29,131 bases of DNA from Cristatella mucedo (taxonomy: Eukaryota > Bryozoa > Phylactolaemata > Cristatellidae). Position 1 is the first letter of the stretch. Every line of letters begins with the position of its first letter. Location: NCBI GenBank assembly GCA_009760855.2, contig WPIO01000536.1:1-29131 (forward strand), given 5' to 3'. The notes beneath the pieces are model-generated. The model was not told where the DNA came from and made no database searches. It worked only from the letters and a program-made list of their open reading frames with translations. Of the stretch, positions 7,468 through 19,879 are shown one piece after another. Made by a program: the position numbers and the translations under genes.

Positions 7468-7829
7468 GTACGATTAGACTCAGAAGAGCGGGAGTACCTG
7501 GTATTGGGGGAGATCTGATAGGTAGGCTGGAGCAAAATAACGAACAGAAGTACGAGTGGTGACAGAACCTTGAAGTCGATGGGTGGCTTGACAGGAACCC
7601 AGAGCAGGTCAACATGAAGTGGTGTGGTGTGGCAACTTGGGCGTGCACGACAGCTTAGCGTAGCTGCAGACGTTTGCACGAGCTGTGAGCTCCGGATTGC
7701 ACAATGAAACACAGCAAGCAGTGAATTGCAGAAGTCGAGATGGGATGTCACAAATGCAGGGACTGATTTAGTTTGGGTATCCCTGTCTAAGCAAGCCCGA
7801 ATTTTAGCAATGTTACGTGGCACTGTTAT
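7468..7829 (-). pseudogene. LINE RT fragment at unit 1/2 junction
   Basis: Minus-strand reading from 7829 gives TVPRNIAKIRACLDRDTQ, AFVTSHLDFCNSLL, LQLVQTSAATL, DLLWVPVKPPIDFKVLSPLV, LQPTYQISPNTRYSRSSESN. The last block matches the usual LAP.YLSDLL..YTP.RSLRSS.. of L2/CR1-like LINEs. About 120 codons stay open without a stop, yet catalytic palm motifs are absent, so it is a 5'-truncated relic with no 3' tail. Compared with relic B it extends the recognisable motif further (RSSESN) and differs by about 8%. Confidence 0.8.
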
Positions 7830-10531
7830 ATTGCTATTACAATATGTGATTTAGTGTACATCGAAATTAGATGCAAAGATACGAACGCACGAGCATCGGA
7901 AATGATATAGAGGCACCTGATATGAACCCACTGAATTTTCCATCAGCATTAGCTGTCTGCCACAAATCACATGCTAGAAGGAAATCTCCAGAGCGTCTCT
8001 AGAGACAAAAGCATGTTTACCAGTGCTCACCTTGCTAGCCATTCTGAGTACCCTCTGCTTTTGTAGACCTTAAACATGCAAGCAATCACGACTTAAAAAG
8101 TTTTTTTCCATCAAGTTCTACGACATATGCCTGTAAATAAATGGTCATCCGTAGTTCTATCATCGGCAGTGCAAAGGAAATATAGTTACTCATTCAGCAA
8201 CCGGTGCACATGTACAGTCACCCTCTTTAGCCATGACCATATTTACCGAGTGAAGAGGACTTTTCCTGAGCTAATCGTTGGACAGCAGTACGTACCTGCA
8301 AACGTTCATCCTGCTTCAATGTACGGAGATGTCATATACTTGGGTTTTGAATCCACAGCATGCAGGAGGAGTGTGTTTGGAGCATGCCCTCACCAGTTCA
8401 CCAGCTGCCAATTTCGCTCAGCACTTGAGCTTCATGGTTGGAGAAGATATTTGGACAGAATCCTGCAGTAAAAACATGCATGTTTTCCAAATGTCGCCGG
8501 ATAGTAATAAGATGAACTAAACTATGAGGCTCCACTTTCTTGTTGAGGAACATCAGACACAAGATGGAATAATAAAAACATAAAAATAGCTGATTTAACA
8601 GCCTCTTTTGTATAGCGACAGATGAGCCCTTACGGCTACCACTACTGCTTGCAGTGGCGACACAGTATCGCCAACCGCAGTAGTTGAACCCACGACCTCG
8701 GGACTGAGGTCGGGAAAAGCAACCACCTTACCTAGTGTACAGTTTTTCTTCTGGCAAGCGATCTGGCAGGCTGTTACATCACAAATCGTCGATCGTGCTT
8801 CTACAGATGTTGCTAATAATCTCTGAAGACCATCCAGCTGGAGAAATTTGTCCACCGAAGACTCCAAGCTGACCAGTGCACCAGAAAGTGGCCTGGGCCT
8901 CTGGAAAATGAAGCGTCACGGGAATGAGTCTTGGTAATGCTATTTTTGGCCTCAATACACAGAGAGTAGCAGAATCCTGGATCATTTCATGCTTTGGTAC
9001 ACCCTAAAGTGATTGCTTGCATGCCATTGAGCTAGGCAGTGTTAACAGCTCACGGTATGCACCCAAGTTAGGAATAGCTTCTGCAACAAATGACTGGCAA
9101 CATCGAGGATGCTGCACAGCCAATGTTAAGATGTTCTTGTATATAAAGCGTGAGGTGGCACCTGCATTAGCATTCGGAGACTGGTTACGCGATATTTCGA
9201 ACTGAGAGTTCTGCAATTGACATTATTGTCTACACACAGTACGAAAACCTGGTACTTCAATGGACAACATAACGGCGCCTCGTGTGAGTGACACTGCTTG
9301 ATGCCAAATATTTTTGTCGTTTAAATAAGAATTTGGGATGGTTTGGCAAATCGCCTACTTGTCTGACATCAGAATGCAACAATACTTATCAAAACTATGG
9401 ACAACACATAGAATTTAGAAGTTTGTTGCTGAGCATTTCACTTCACTATTTGGAGCTATACCTTTCCACTCGTAAAATCATGGGTAAAAATGAAGAACCT
9501 GACCTCAGTTGCCACTGTCTGCCTGTACATGCGACTACACAAGCACATTTTGTTCAGAAATATTTATATATAAACTCACTTAGCTGGTTACTTATGAATT
9601 CACTAAGCGGTTATTTTTTTTAGCTTCATTGCTTTACTTGAAAGTTCAGAGCAAATTGGAGCATGTCGCCTGACATGCACGTTTTGACAGGAATCCCCGT
9701 ATTCTGGAAATCGACGTGAACAAGATTACGACCACAGTTTATTTGAGAGAGAAGTCATCTCCTTGTACACCGACGATTGAGACTACATTAGTACATACCC
9801 AGGCTCACATCGCCGTAATCACTTTTTCAAAAAAAAAAGGTTTACGATGTGACGGCAGCACCAATGTCCCATCTATGATTGTGGAGTGTTATTGCCGATA
9901 AGAAGTGGTATCTGTGGTACTATGAGCTGCCCCGAGGCATCCTAGCTACCTGATAAATTTCGTTCATTGTGCAGAACTTCAAACAAGAAATTTGAATTGT
10001 TCTCGCATCTACACTTTCAACGACATAGCACCAGCGATGAAAAGTGCATATTTATGACTAAGAAGGTCTACGAGTGCCAAGCCGTAGGAATCGTGGTCAA
10101 CTCACTGGCGACGACTGGCAGACGTATGCAATTTTGGCAGATGAACGCTGTTGCGATCTTCATCAGACCTCTCTCCTTGGCTGGCTACTCTAGCAATTTG
10201 GAGCCTTTTTACTTGTTTTCTACTACTGCTGTTACTTACTTTTCTTCTGAAGCACTACTTTTTACGTTTTCCTCTTTTCTAGCTGCACTATATTTTACTG
10301 CTTTCACTAGCTTGGCCTTGTGCTCTCTTATTTATCGCAATACTCTATTTTCTTTATTTGCACTATCCATTCTTTGTATTCATTCATCTATGCAATAACA
10401 GTTTCTGTCACTTTCCAGACAATCTCCTCCTCTTTCCACCTGAGGAAAACGATTTAGGTTGGTATAAAAAATATATGTGTACGATTAGACTCAGAAGAGC
10501 GGGAGTACCTGGTATTGGGGGAGATCTGATA
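7521..10531 (+). repeat. 3.01-kb tandem unit 2 (3011 nt)
   Basis: Near-identical to the other units from end to end. Noted differences are an extra G at about 9483 (ATGGGTAAAAATG), which lengthens a chance frame to 111 codons (9288-9623), and an A10 run near 9829. Confidence 0.95.
8587..8739 (-). mobile_element. tRNA-derived SINE in unit 2
   Basis: Same minus-strand SINE as at 5578, with box B-like GGTCGTGGGTTCAAC and 3' block CTGTTAAATCAGCTA; no difference seen. Confidence 0.7.
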
Positions 10532-10840
10532 GGTAGGCTGGAGCAAAATAACGAACAGAAGTACGAGTGGTGACAGAACCTTGAAGTCGATGGGTGGCTT
10601 GACAGGAACCCAGAGCAGGTCAACATGAAGTGGTGTGGTGTGGCAACTTGGGCGTGCACGACAGCTTAGCGTAGCTGCAGACGTTTGCACGAGCTGTGAG
10701 CTCCGGATTGCACAATGAAACACAGCAAGCAGTGAATTGCAGAAGTCGAGATGGGATGTCACAAATGCAGGGACTGATTTAGTTTGGGTATCCCTGTCTA
10801 AGCAAGCCCGAATTTTAGCAATGTTACGTGGCACTGTTAT
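10480..10840 (-). pseudogene. LINE RT fragment at unit 2/3 junction
   Basis: Same C-terminal RT fragment as at 7468-7829, with the same motifs and no tail. Confidence 0.8.
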
Positions 10841-13542
10841 ATTGCTATTACAATATGTGATTTAGTGTACATCGAAATTAGATGCAAAGATACGAACGCA
10901 CGAGCATCGGAAATGATATAGAGGCACCTGATATGAACCCACTAAATTTTCCATCAGCATTAGCTGTCTGCCACAAATCACATGCTAGGAGGAAATCTCC
11001 AGGGCGTCTCTAGCGACAAAAGCTTGTTTACCAGTGCTCACCTTGCTAGCCATTCTGAGTACCCTCTGCTTTTGTAGACCTTAAACATGCAAGCAATCAC
11101 GACTTAAAAAAGTTTTTTCCATCAAGTTCTACGACATATGCCTGTAAATAAATGGTCATCCGTAGTTCTATCATCGGCAGTGCAAAGGAAATATAGTTAC
11201 TCATTCAGCAACCGGTGCACATGTACAGTCACCCTCTTTAGCCATGACCATATTTACCGAGTGAAGAGGACTTTTCCTGAGCTAATCGTTGGACAGCAGT
11301 ACGTACCTGCAAACGTTCATCCTGCTTCAATGTACGGAGATGTCATATACTTGGGTTTTGAATCCACAGCATGCAGGAGGAGTGTGTTTGGAGCATGCCC
11401 TCACCAGTTCACCAGCTGCCAATTTCGCTCAGCACTTGAGCTTCATGGTTGGAGAAGATATTTGGACAGAATCCTGCAGTAAAAACATGCATGTTTTCCA
11501 AATGTCGCCGGATAGTAATAAGATGAACTAAACTATGAGGCTCCACTTTCTTGTTGAGGAACATCAGACACAAGATGGAATAATAAAAACATAAAAATAG
11601 CTGATTTAACAGCCTCTTTTGTATAGCGACAGATGAGCCCTTACGGCTACCACTACTGCTTGCAGTGGCGACACAGTATCGCCAACCGCAGTAGTTGAAC
11701 CCACGACCTCGGGACTGAGAGTCGGGAAAAGCAACCACCTTACCTAGTGTACAGTTTTTCTTCTGGCAAGCGATCTGGCAGGCTGTTACATCACAAATCG
11801 TCGATCGTGCTTCTACAGATGTTGCTAATAATCTCTGAAGACCATCCAGCTGGAGAAATTTGTCCACCGAAGACTCCAAGCTGACCAGTGCACCAGAAAG
11901 TGGCCTGGGCCTCTGGAAAATGAAGCGTCACGGGAATGAGTCTTGGTAATGCTATTTTTGGCCTCAATACACAGAGAGTAGCAGAATCCTGGATCATTTC
12001 ATGCTTTGGTACACCCTAAAGTGATTGCTTGCATGCCATTGAGCTAGGCAGTGTTAACAGCTCACGGTATGCACCCAAGTTAGGAATAGCTTCTGCAACA
12101 AATGACTGGCAACATCGAGGATGCTGCACAGCCAATGTTAAGATGTTCTTGTATATAAAGCGTGAGGTGGCACCTGCATTAGCATTCGGAGACTGGTTAC
12201 GCGATATTTCGAACTGAGAGTTCTGCAATTGACATTATTGTCTACACACAGTACGAAAACCTGGTACTTCAATGGACAACATAACGGCGCCTCGTGTGAG
12301 TGACACTGCTTGATGCCAAATATTTTTGTCGTTTAAATAAGAATTTGGGATGGTTTGGCAAATCGCCTACTTGTCTGACATCAGAATGCAACAATACTTA
12401 TCAAAACTATGGACAACACATAGAATTTAGAAGTTTGTTGCTGAGCATTTCACTTCACTATTTGGAGCTATACCTTTCCACTCGTAAAATCATGGTAAAA
12501 AAATGAAGAACCTGACCTCAGTTGCCACTGTCTGCCTGTACATGCGACTACACAAGCACATTTTGTTCAGAAATATTTATATATAAACTCACTTAGCTGG
12601 TTACTTATGAATTCACTAAGCGGTTATTTTTTTTAGCTTCATTGCTTTACTTGAAAGTTCAGAGCAAATTGGAGCATGTCGCCTGACATGCACGTTTTGA
12701 CAGGAATCCCCGTATTCTGGAAATCGACGTGAACAAGATTACGACCACAGTTTATTTGAGAGAGAAGTCATCTCCTTGTACACCGACGATTGAGACTACA
12801 TTAGTACATACCCAGGCTCACATCGCCGTAATCACTTTTTCAAAAAAAAAGGTTTACGATGTGACGGCAGCACCAATGTCCCATCTATGATTGTGGAGTG
12901 TTATTGCCGATAAGAAGTGGTATCTGTGGTACTATGAGCTGCCCCGAGGCATCCTAGCTACCTGATAAATTTCGTTCATTGTGCAGAACTTCAAACAAGA
13001 AATTTGAATTGTTCTCGCATCTACACTTTCAACGACATAGCACCAGCGATGAAAAGTGCATATTTATGACTAAGAAGGTCTACGAGTGCCAAGCCGTAGG
13101 AATCGTGGTCAACTCACTGGCGACGACTGGCAGACGTATGCAATTTTGGCAGATGAACGCTGTTGCGATCTTCATCAGACCTCTCTCCTTGGCTGGCTAC
13201 TCTAGCAATTTGGAGCCTTTTACTTGTTTTCTACTACTGCTGTTACTTACTTTTCTTCTGAAGCACTACTTTTTACGTTTTCCTCTTTTCTAGCTGCACT
13301 ATATTTTACTGCTTTCACTAGCTTGGCCTTGTGCTCTCTTATTTATCGCAATACTCTATTTTCTTTATTTGCACTATCCATTCTTTGTATTCATTCATCT
13401 ATGCAATAACAGTTTCTGTCACTTTCCAGACAATCTCCTCCTCTTTCCACCTGAGGAAAACGATTTAGGTTGGTATAAAAAAAATATGTGTACGATTAGA
13501 CTCAGAAGAGCGGGAGTACCTGGTATTGGGGGAGATCTGATA
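10532..13542 (+). repeat. 3.01-kb tandem unit 3 (3011 nt)
   Basis: Near-identical copy. A cluster of substitutions lies at about 10987-11033 (CTAGGAGG, CCAGGGCG, TCTAGCGAC, AGCTTG). The first two are shared with unit 5 only; the last two are private. There is also an extra-base change inside the SINE near 11718 (GAGAGTCGG) and an A7 run near 12497. Confidence 0.95.
11598..11749 (-). mobile_element. tRNA-derived SINE in unit 3
   Basis: Same SINE, but the hairpin arm reads GAGAGTCG instead of GAGGTCG on the + strand, which breaks the 7-bp stem. Confidence 0.7.
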
Positions 13543-13852
13543 GGTAGGCTGGAGCAAAATAACGAACAGAAGTACGAGTGGTGACAGAACCTTGAAGTCG
13601 ATGGGTGGCTTGACAGGAACCCAGAGCAGGTCAACATGTGGTGTGTGTGGTGTGGCAACTTGGGCGTGCACGACAGCTTAGCGTAGCTGCAGACGTTTGC
13701 ACGAGCTGTGAGCTCCGGATTGCACAATGAAACACAGCAAGCAGTGAATTGCAGAAGTCGAGATGGGATGTCACAAATGCAGGGACTGATTTAGTTTGGG
13801 TATCCCTGTCTAAGCAAGCCCGAATTTTAGCAATGTTACGTGGCACTGTTAT
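13491..13852 (-). pseudogene. LINE RT fragment at unit 3/4 junction, frameshifted
   Basis: Same fragment as at 7468. Around 13636-13655 the GT-rich stretch is rearranged (ATGTGGTGTGTGTGGTGTGG), shifting the RT frame between the SCHTT and DLLWVPV blocks. Confidence 0.8.
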
Positions 13853-16558
13853 ATTGCTATTACAATATGTGATTTAGTGTACATCGAAATTAGATGCAAA
13901 GATACGAACGCACGAGCATCGGAAATGATATAGAGGCACCTGATATGAACCCACTAAATTTTCCATCAGCATTAGCTGTCTGCCACAAATCACATGCTAG
14001 AAGGAAATCTCCAGAGCGTCTCTAGAGACAAAAGCATGTTTACCAGTGCTCACCTTGCTAGCCATTCTGAGTACCCTCTGCTTTTGTAGACCTTAAACAT
14101 GCAAGCAATCACGACTTAAAAAGTTTTTTTTCCATCAAGTTCTACGACATATGCCTGTAAATAAATGGTCATCCGTAGTTCTATCATCGGCAGTGCAAAG
14201 GAAATATAGTTACTCATTCAGCAACCGGTGCACATGTACAGTCACCCTCTTTAGCCATGACCATATTTACCGAGTGAAGAGGACTTTTCCTGAGCTAATC
14301 GTTGGACAGCAGTACGTACCTGCAAACGTTCATCCTGCTTCAATGTACGGAGAGATATCATATACTTGGGTTTTGAATCCACAGCATGCAGGAGGAGTGT
14401 GTTTGGAGCATGCCCTCACCAGTTCACCAGCTGCCAATTTCGCTCAGCACTTGAGCTTCATGGTTGGAGAAGATATTTGGACAGAATCCTGCAGTAAAAA
14501 CATGCATGTTTTCCAAATGTCGCCGGATAGTAATAAGATGAACTAAACTATGAGGCTCCACTTTCTTGTTGAGGAACATCAGACACAAGATGGAATAATA
14601 AAAAAACATAAAAATAGCTGATTTAACAGCCTCTTTTGTATAGCGACAGATGAGCCCTTACGGCTACCACTACTGCTTGCAGTGGCGACACAGTATCGCC
14701 AACCGCAGTAGTTGAACCCACGACCTCGGGACTGAGGTCGGGAAAAGCAACCACCTTACCTAGTGTACAGTTTTTCTTCTGGCAAGCGATCTGGCAGGCT
14801 GTTACATCACAAATCGTCGATCGTGCTTCTACAGATGTTGCTAATAATCTCTGAAGACCATCCAGCTGGAGAAATTTGTCCACCGAAGACTCCAAGCTGA
14901 CCAGTGCACCAGAAAGTGGCCTGGGCCTCTGGAAAATGAAGCGTCACGGGAATGAGTCTTGGTAATGCTATTTTTGGCCTCAATACACAGAGAGTAGCAG
15001 AATCCTGGATCATTTCATGCTTTGGTACACCCTAAAGTGATTGCTTGCATGCCATTGAGCTAGGCAGTGTTAACAGCTCACGGTATGCACCCAAGTTAGG
15101 AATAGCTTCTGCAACAAATGACTGGCAACATCGAGGATGCTGCACAGCCAATGTTAAGATGTTCTTGTATATAAAGCGTGAGGTGGCACCTGCATTAGCA
15201 TTCGGAGACTGGTTACGCGATATTTCGAACTGAGAGTTCTGCAATTGACATTATTGTCTACACACAGTACGAAAACCTGGTACTTCAATGGACAACATAA
15301 CGGCGCCTCGTGTGAGTGACACTGCTTGATGCCAAATATTTTTGTCGTTTAAATAAGAATTTGGGATGGTTTGGCAAATCGCCTACTTGTCTGACATCAG
15401 AATGCAACAATACTTATCAAAACTATGGACAACACATAGAATTTAGAAGTTTGTTGCTGAGCATTTCACTTCACTATTTGGAGCTATATACCTTTCCACT
15501 CGTAAAATCATGGTAAAAATGAAGAACCTGACCTCAGTTGCCACTGTCTGCCTGTACATGCGACTACACAAGCACATTTTGTTCAGAAAATATTTATATA
15601 TAAACTCACTTAGCTGGTTACTTATGAATTCACTAAGCGGTTATTTTTTTTAGCTTCATTGCTTTACTTGAAAGTTCAGAGCAAATTGGAGCATGTCGCC
15701 TGACATGCACGTTTTGACAGGAATCCCCGTATTCTGGAAATCGACGTGAACAAGATTACGACCACAGTTTATTTGAGAGAGAAGTCATCTCCTTGTACAC
15801 CGACGATTGAGACTACATTAGTACATACCCAGGCTCACATCGCCGTAATCACTTTTTCAAAAAAAAAGGTTTACGATGTGACGGCAGCACCAATGTCCCA
15901 TCTATGATTGTGGAGTGTTATTGCCGATAAGAAGTGGTATCTGTGGTACTATGAGCTGCCCCGAGGCATCCTAGCTACCTGATAAATTTCGTTCATTGTG
16001 CAGAACTTCAAACAAGAAATTTGAATTGTTCTCGCATCTACACTTTCAACGACATAGCACCAGCGATGAAAAGTGCATATTTATGACTAAGAAGGTCTAC
16101 GAGTGCCAAGCCGTAGGAATCGTGGTCAACTCACTGGCGACGACTGGCAGACGTATGCAATTTTGGCAGATGAACGCTGTTGCGATCTTCATCAGACCTC
16201 TCTCCTTGGCTGGCTACTCTAGCAATTTGGAGCCTTTTTACTTGTTTTCTACTACTGCTGTTACTTACTTTTCTTCTGAAGCACTACTTTTTACGTTTTC
16301 CTCTTTTCTAGCTGCACTATATTTTACTGCTTTCACTAGCTTGGCCTTGTGCTCTCTTATTTATCGCAATACTCTATTTTCTTTATTTGCACTATCCATT
16401 CTTTGTATTCATTCATCTATGCAATAACAGTTTCTGTCACTTTCCAGACAATCTCCTCCTCTTTCCACCTGAGGAAAACGATTTAGGTTGGTATAAAAAA
16501 TATGTGTACGATTAGACTCAGAAGAGCGGGAGTACCTGGTATTGGGGGAGATCTGATA
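13543..16558 (+). repeat. 3.01-kb tandem unit 4 (3016 nt)
   Basis: This is the longest copy. Differences are the GT-rich change near 13640, a 2-nt insertion near 14352 that fuses the two small frames, a 2-nt insertion (GCTATATACC) near 15485, and one extra A near 15590. Confidence 0.95.
14615..14767 (-). mobile_element. tRNA-derived SINE in unit 4
   Basis: Same minus-strand SINE as at 5578; no difference seen in the core. Confidence 0.7.
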
Positions 16559-16867
16559 GGTAGGCTGGAGCAAAATAACGAACAGAAGTACGAGTGGTGA
16601 CAGAACCTTGAAGTCGATGGGTGGCTTGACAGGAACCCAGAGCAGGTCAACATGAAGTGGTGTGGTGTGGCAACTTGGGCGTGCACGACAGCTTAGCGTA
16701 GCTGCAGACGTTTGCACGAGCTGTGAGCTCCGGATTGCACAATGAAACACAGCAAGCAGTGAATTGCAGAAGTCGAGATGGGATGTCACAAATGCAGGGA
16801 CTGATTTAGTTTGGGTATCCCTGTCTAAGCAAGCCCGAATTTTAGCAATGTTACGTGGCACTGTTAT
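16507..16867 (-). pseudogene. LINE RT fragment at unit 4/5 junction
   Basis: Same C-terminal RT fragment as at 7468-7829. Confidence 0.8.
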
Positions 16868-19570
16868 ATTGCTATTACAATATGTGATTTAGTGTACATC
16901 GAAATTAGATGCAAAGATACGAACGCACGAGCATCGGAAATGATATAGAGGCACCTGATATGAACCCACTGAATTTTCCATCAGCATTAGCTGTCTGCCA
17001 CAAATCACATGCTAGGAGGAAATCTCCAGGGCGTCTCTAGAGACAAAAGCATGTTTACCAGTGCTCACCTTGCTAGCCATTCTGAGTACCCTCTGCTTTT
17101 GTAGACCTTAAACATGCAAGCAATCACGACTTAAAAAAGTTTTTTCCATCAAGTTCTACGACATATGCCTGTAAATAAATGGTCATCCGTAGTTCTATCA
17201 TCGGCAGTGCAAAGGAAATATAGTTACTCATTCAGCAACCGGTGCACATGTACAGTCACCCTCTTTAGCCATGACCATATTTACCGAGTGAAGAGGACTT
17301 TTCCTGAGCTAATCGTTGGACAGCAGTACGTACCTGCAAACGTTCATCCTGCTTCAATGTACGGAGATGTCATATACTTGGGTTTTGAATCCACAGCATG
17401 CAGGAGGAGTGTGTTTGGAGCATGCCCTCACCAGTTCACCAGCTGCCAATTTCGCTCAGCACTTGAGCTTCATGGTTGGAGAAGATATTTGGACAGAATC
17501 CTGCAGTAAAAACATGCATGTTTTCCAAATGTCGCCGGATAGTAATAAGATGAACTAAACTATGAGGCTCCACTTTCTTGTTGAGGAACATCAGACACAA
17601 GATGGAATAATAAAAACATAAAAATAGCTGATTTAACAGCCTCTTTTGTATAGCGACAGATGAGCCCTTACGGCTACCACTACTGCTTGCAGTGGCGACA
17701 CAGTATCGCCAACCGCAGTAGTTGAACCCACGACCTCGGGACTGAGGTCGGGAAAAGCAACCACCTTACCTAGTGTACAGTTTTTCTTCTGGCAAGCGAT
17801 CTGGCAGGCTGTTACATCACAAATCGTCGATCGTGCTTCTACAGATGTTGCTAATAATCTCTGAAGACCATCCAGCTGGAGAAATTTGTCCACCGAAGAC
17901 TCCAAGCTGACCAGTGCACCAGAAAGTGGCCTGGGCCTCTGGAAAATGAAGCGTCACGGGAATGAGTCTTGGTAATGCTATTTTTGGCCTCAATACACAG
18001 AGAGTAGCAGAATCCTGGATCATTTCATGCTTTGGTACACCCTAAAGTGATTGCTTGCATGCCATTGAGCTAGGCAGTGTTAACAGCTCACGGTATGCAC
18101 CCAAGTTAGGAATAGCTTCTGCAACAAATGACTGGCAACATCGAGGATGCTGCACAGCCAATGTTAAGATGTTCTTGTATATAAAGCGTGAGGTGGCACC
18201 TGCATTAGCATTCGGAGACTGGTTACGCGATATTTCGAACTGAGAGTTCTGCAATTGACATTATTGTCTACACACAGTACGAAAACCTGGTACTTCAATG
18301 GACAACATAACGGCGCCTCGTGTGAGTGACACTGCTTGATGCCAAATATTTTTGTCGTTTAAATAAGAATTTGGGATGGTTTGGCAAATCGCCTACTTGT
18401 CTGACATCAGAATGCAACAATACTTATCAAAACTATGGACAACACATAGAATTTAGAAGTTTGTTGCTGAGCATTTCACTTCACTATTTGGAGCTATACC
18501 TTTCCACTCGTAAAATCATGGTAAAAATGAAGAACCTGACCTCAGTTGCCACTGTCTGCCTGTACATGCGACTACACAAGCACATTTTGTTCAGAAAATA
18601 TTTATATATAAACTCACTTAGCTGGTTACTTATGAATTCACTAAGCGGTTATTTTTTTTAGCTTCATTGCTTTACTTGAAAGTTCAGAGCAAATTGGAGC
18701 ATGTCGCCTGACATGCACGTTTTGACAGGAATCCCCGTATTCTGGAAATCGACGTGAACAAGATTACGACCACAGTTTATTTGAGAGAGAAGTCATCTCC
18801 TTGTACACCGACGATTGAGACTACATTAGTACATACCCAGGCTCACATCGCCGTAATCACTTTTTAAAAAAAAGAAGGTTTACGATGTGACGGCAGCACC
18901 AATGTCCCATCTATGATTGTGGAGTGTTATTGCCGATAAGAAGTGGTATCTGTGGTACTATGAGCTGCCCCGAGGCATCCTAGCTACCTGATAAATTTCG
19001 TTCATTGTGCAGAACTTCAAACAAGAAATTTGAATTGTTCTCGCATCTACACTTTCAACGACATAGCACCAGCGATGAAAAGTGCATATTTATGACTAAG
19101 AAGGTCTACGAGTGCCAAGCCGTAGGAATCGTGGTCAACTCACTGGCGACGACTGGCAGACGTATGCAATTTTGGCAGATGAACGCTGTTGCGATCTTCA
19201 TCAGACCTCTCTCCTTGGCTGGCTACTCTAGCAATTTGGAGCCTTTTTTTACTTGTTTTCTACTACTGCTGTTACTTACTTTTCTTCTGAAGCACTACTT
19301 TTTACGTTTTCCTCTTTTCTAGCTGCACTATATTTTACTGCTTTCACTAGCTTGGCCTTGTGCTCTCTTATTTATCGCAATACTCTATTTTCTTTATTTG
19401 CACTATCCATTCTTTGTATTCATTCATCTATGCAATAACAGTTTCTGTCACTTTCCAGACAATCTCCTCCTCTTTCCACCTGAGGAAAACGATTTAGGTT
19501 GGTATAAAAAAATATGTGTACGATTAGACTCAGAAGAGCGGGAGTACCTGGTATTGGGGGAGATCTGATA
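16559..19570 (+). repeat. 3.01-kb tandem unit 5 (3012 nt)
   Basis: Near-identical copy. It shares CTAGGAGG and CCAGGGCG (about 17013-17034) with unit 3, and the GAAGG end of the A-run near 18873 with unit 1. A T7 run near 19246 (T5 in most) shortens the hydrophobic frame. Confidence 0.95.
17625..17777 (-). mobile_element. tRNA-derived SINE in unit 5
   Basis: Same minus-strand SINE as at 5578; no difference seen. Confidence 0.7.
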
Positions 19571-19879
19571 GGTAGGCTGGAGCAAAATAACGAACAGAAG
19601 TACGAGTGGTGACAGAACCTTGAAGTCGATGGGTGGCTTGACAGGAACCCAGAGCAGGTCAACATGAAGTGGTGTGGTGTGGCAACTTGGGCGTGCACGA
19701 CAGCTTAGCGTAGCTGCAGACGTTTGCACGAGCTGTGAGCTCCGGATTGCACAATGAAACACAGCAAGCAGTGAATTGCAGAAGTCGAGATGGGATGTCA
19801 CAAATGCAGGGACTGATTTAGTTTGGGTATCCCTGTCTAAGCAAGCCCGAATTTTAGCAATGTTACGTGGCACTGTTAT
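19519..19879 (-). pseudogene. LINE RT fragment at unit 5/6 junction
   Basis: Same C-terminal RT fragment as at 7468-7829. Confidence 0.8.

Larger units (their letters stand above)
4506..7520 (+). repeat. 3.01-kb tandem unit 1 (3015 nt)
   Basis: This is the first copy of the array. Phase is arbitrary; I cut at GGTAGGCT, where similarity to the other copies becomes clear. Positions 4506-4815 differ from units 2-9 by about 8% plus a 5-nt insertion; from about 4820 onward it is near-identical. Private or rare features are a T16 run at 5092-5107 where the others have TTTTTTCCATCAAG, T at 6044 (C elsewhere), and a T11 run at about 6600 lacking the interrupting A. Confidence 0.95.

Noticed and set aside
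7468-7829. Functional reverse transcriptase in the minus-strand open frame
   Set aside because: Only C-terminal blocks are present; no palm motifs (including the catalytic aspartates) or endonuclease domain, and no 3' tail. It is a truncated relic that happens to stay open.
9967-10398. Membrane protein suggested by the hydrophobic C-terminus of the 143-codon frame
   Set aside because: The hydrophobic run lies wholly in T/C-rich DNA, which encodes F, L, S by chance; T-run length changes truncate it in other units and the frame starts at TTG.
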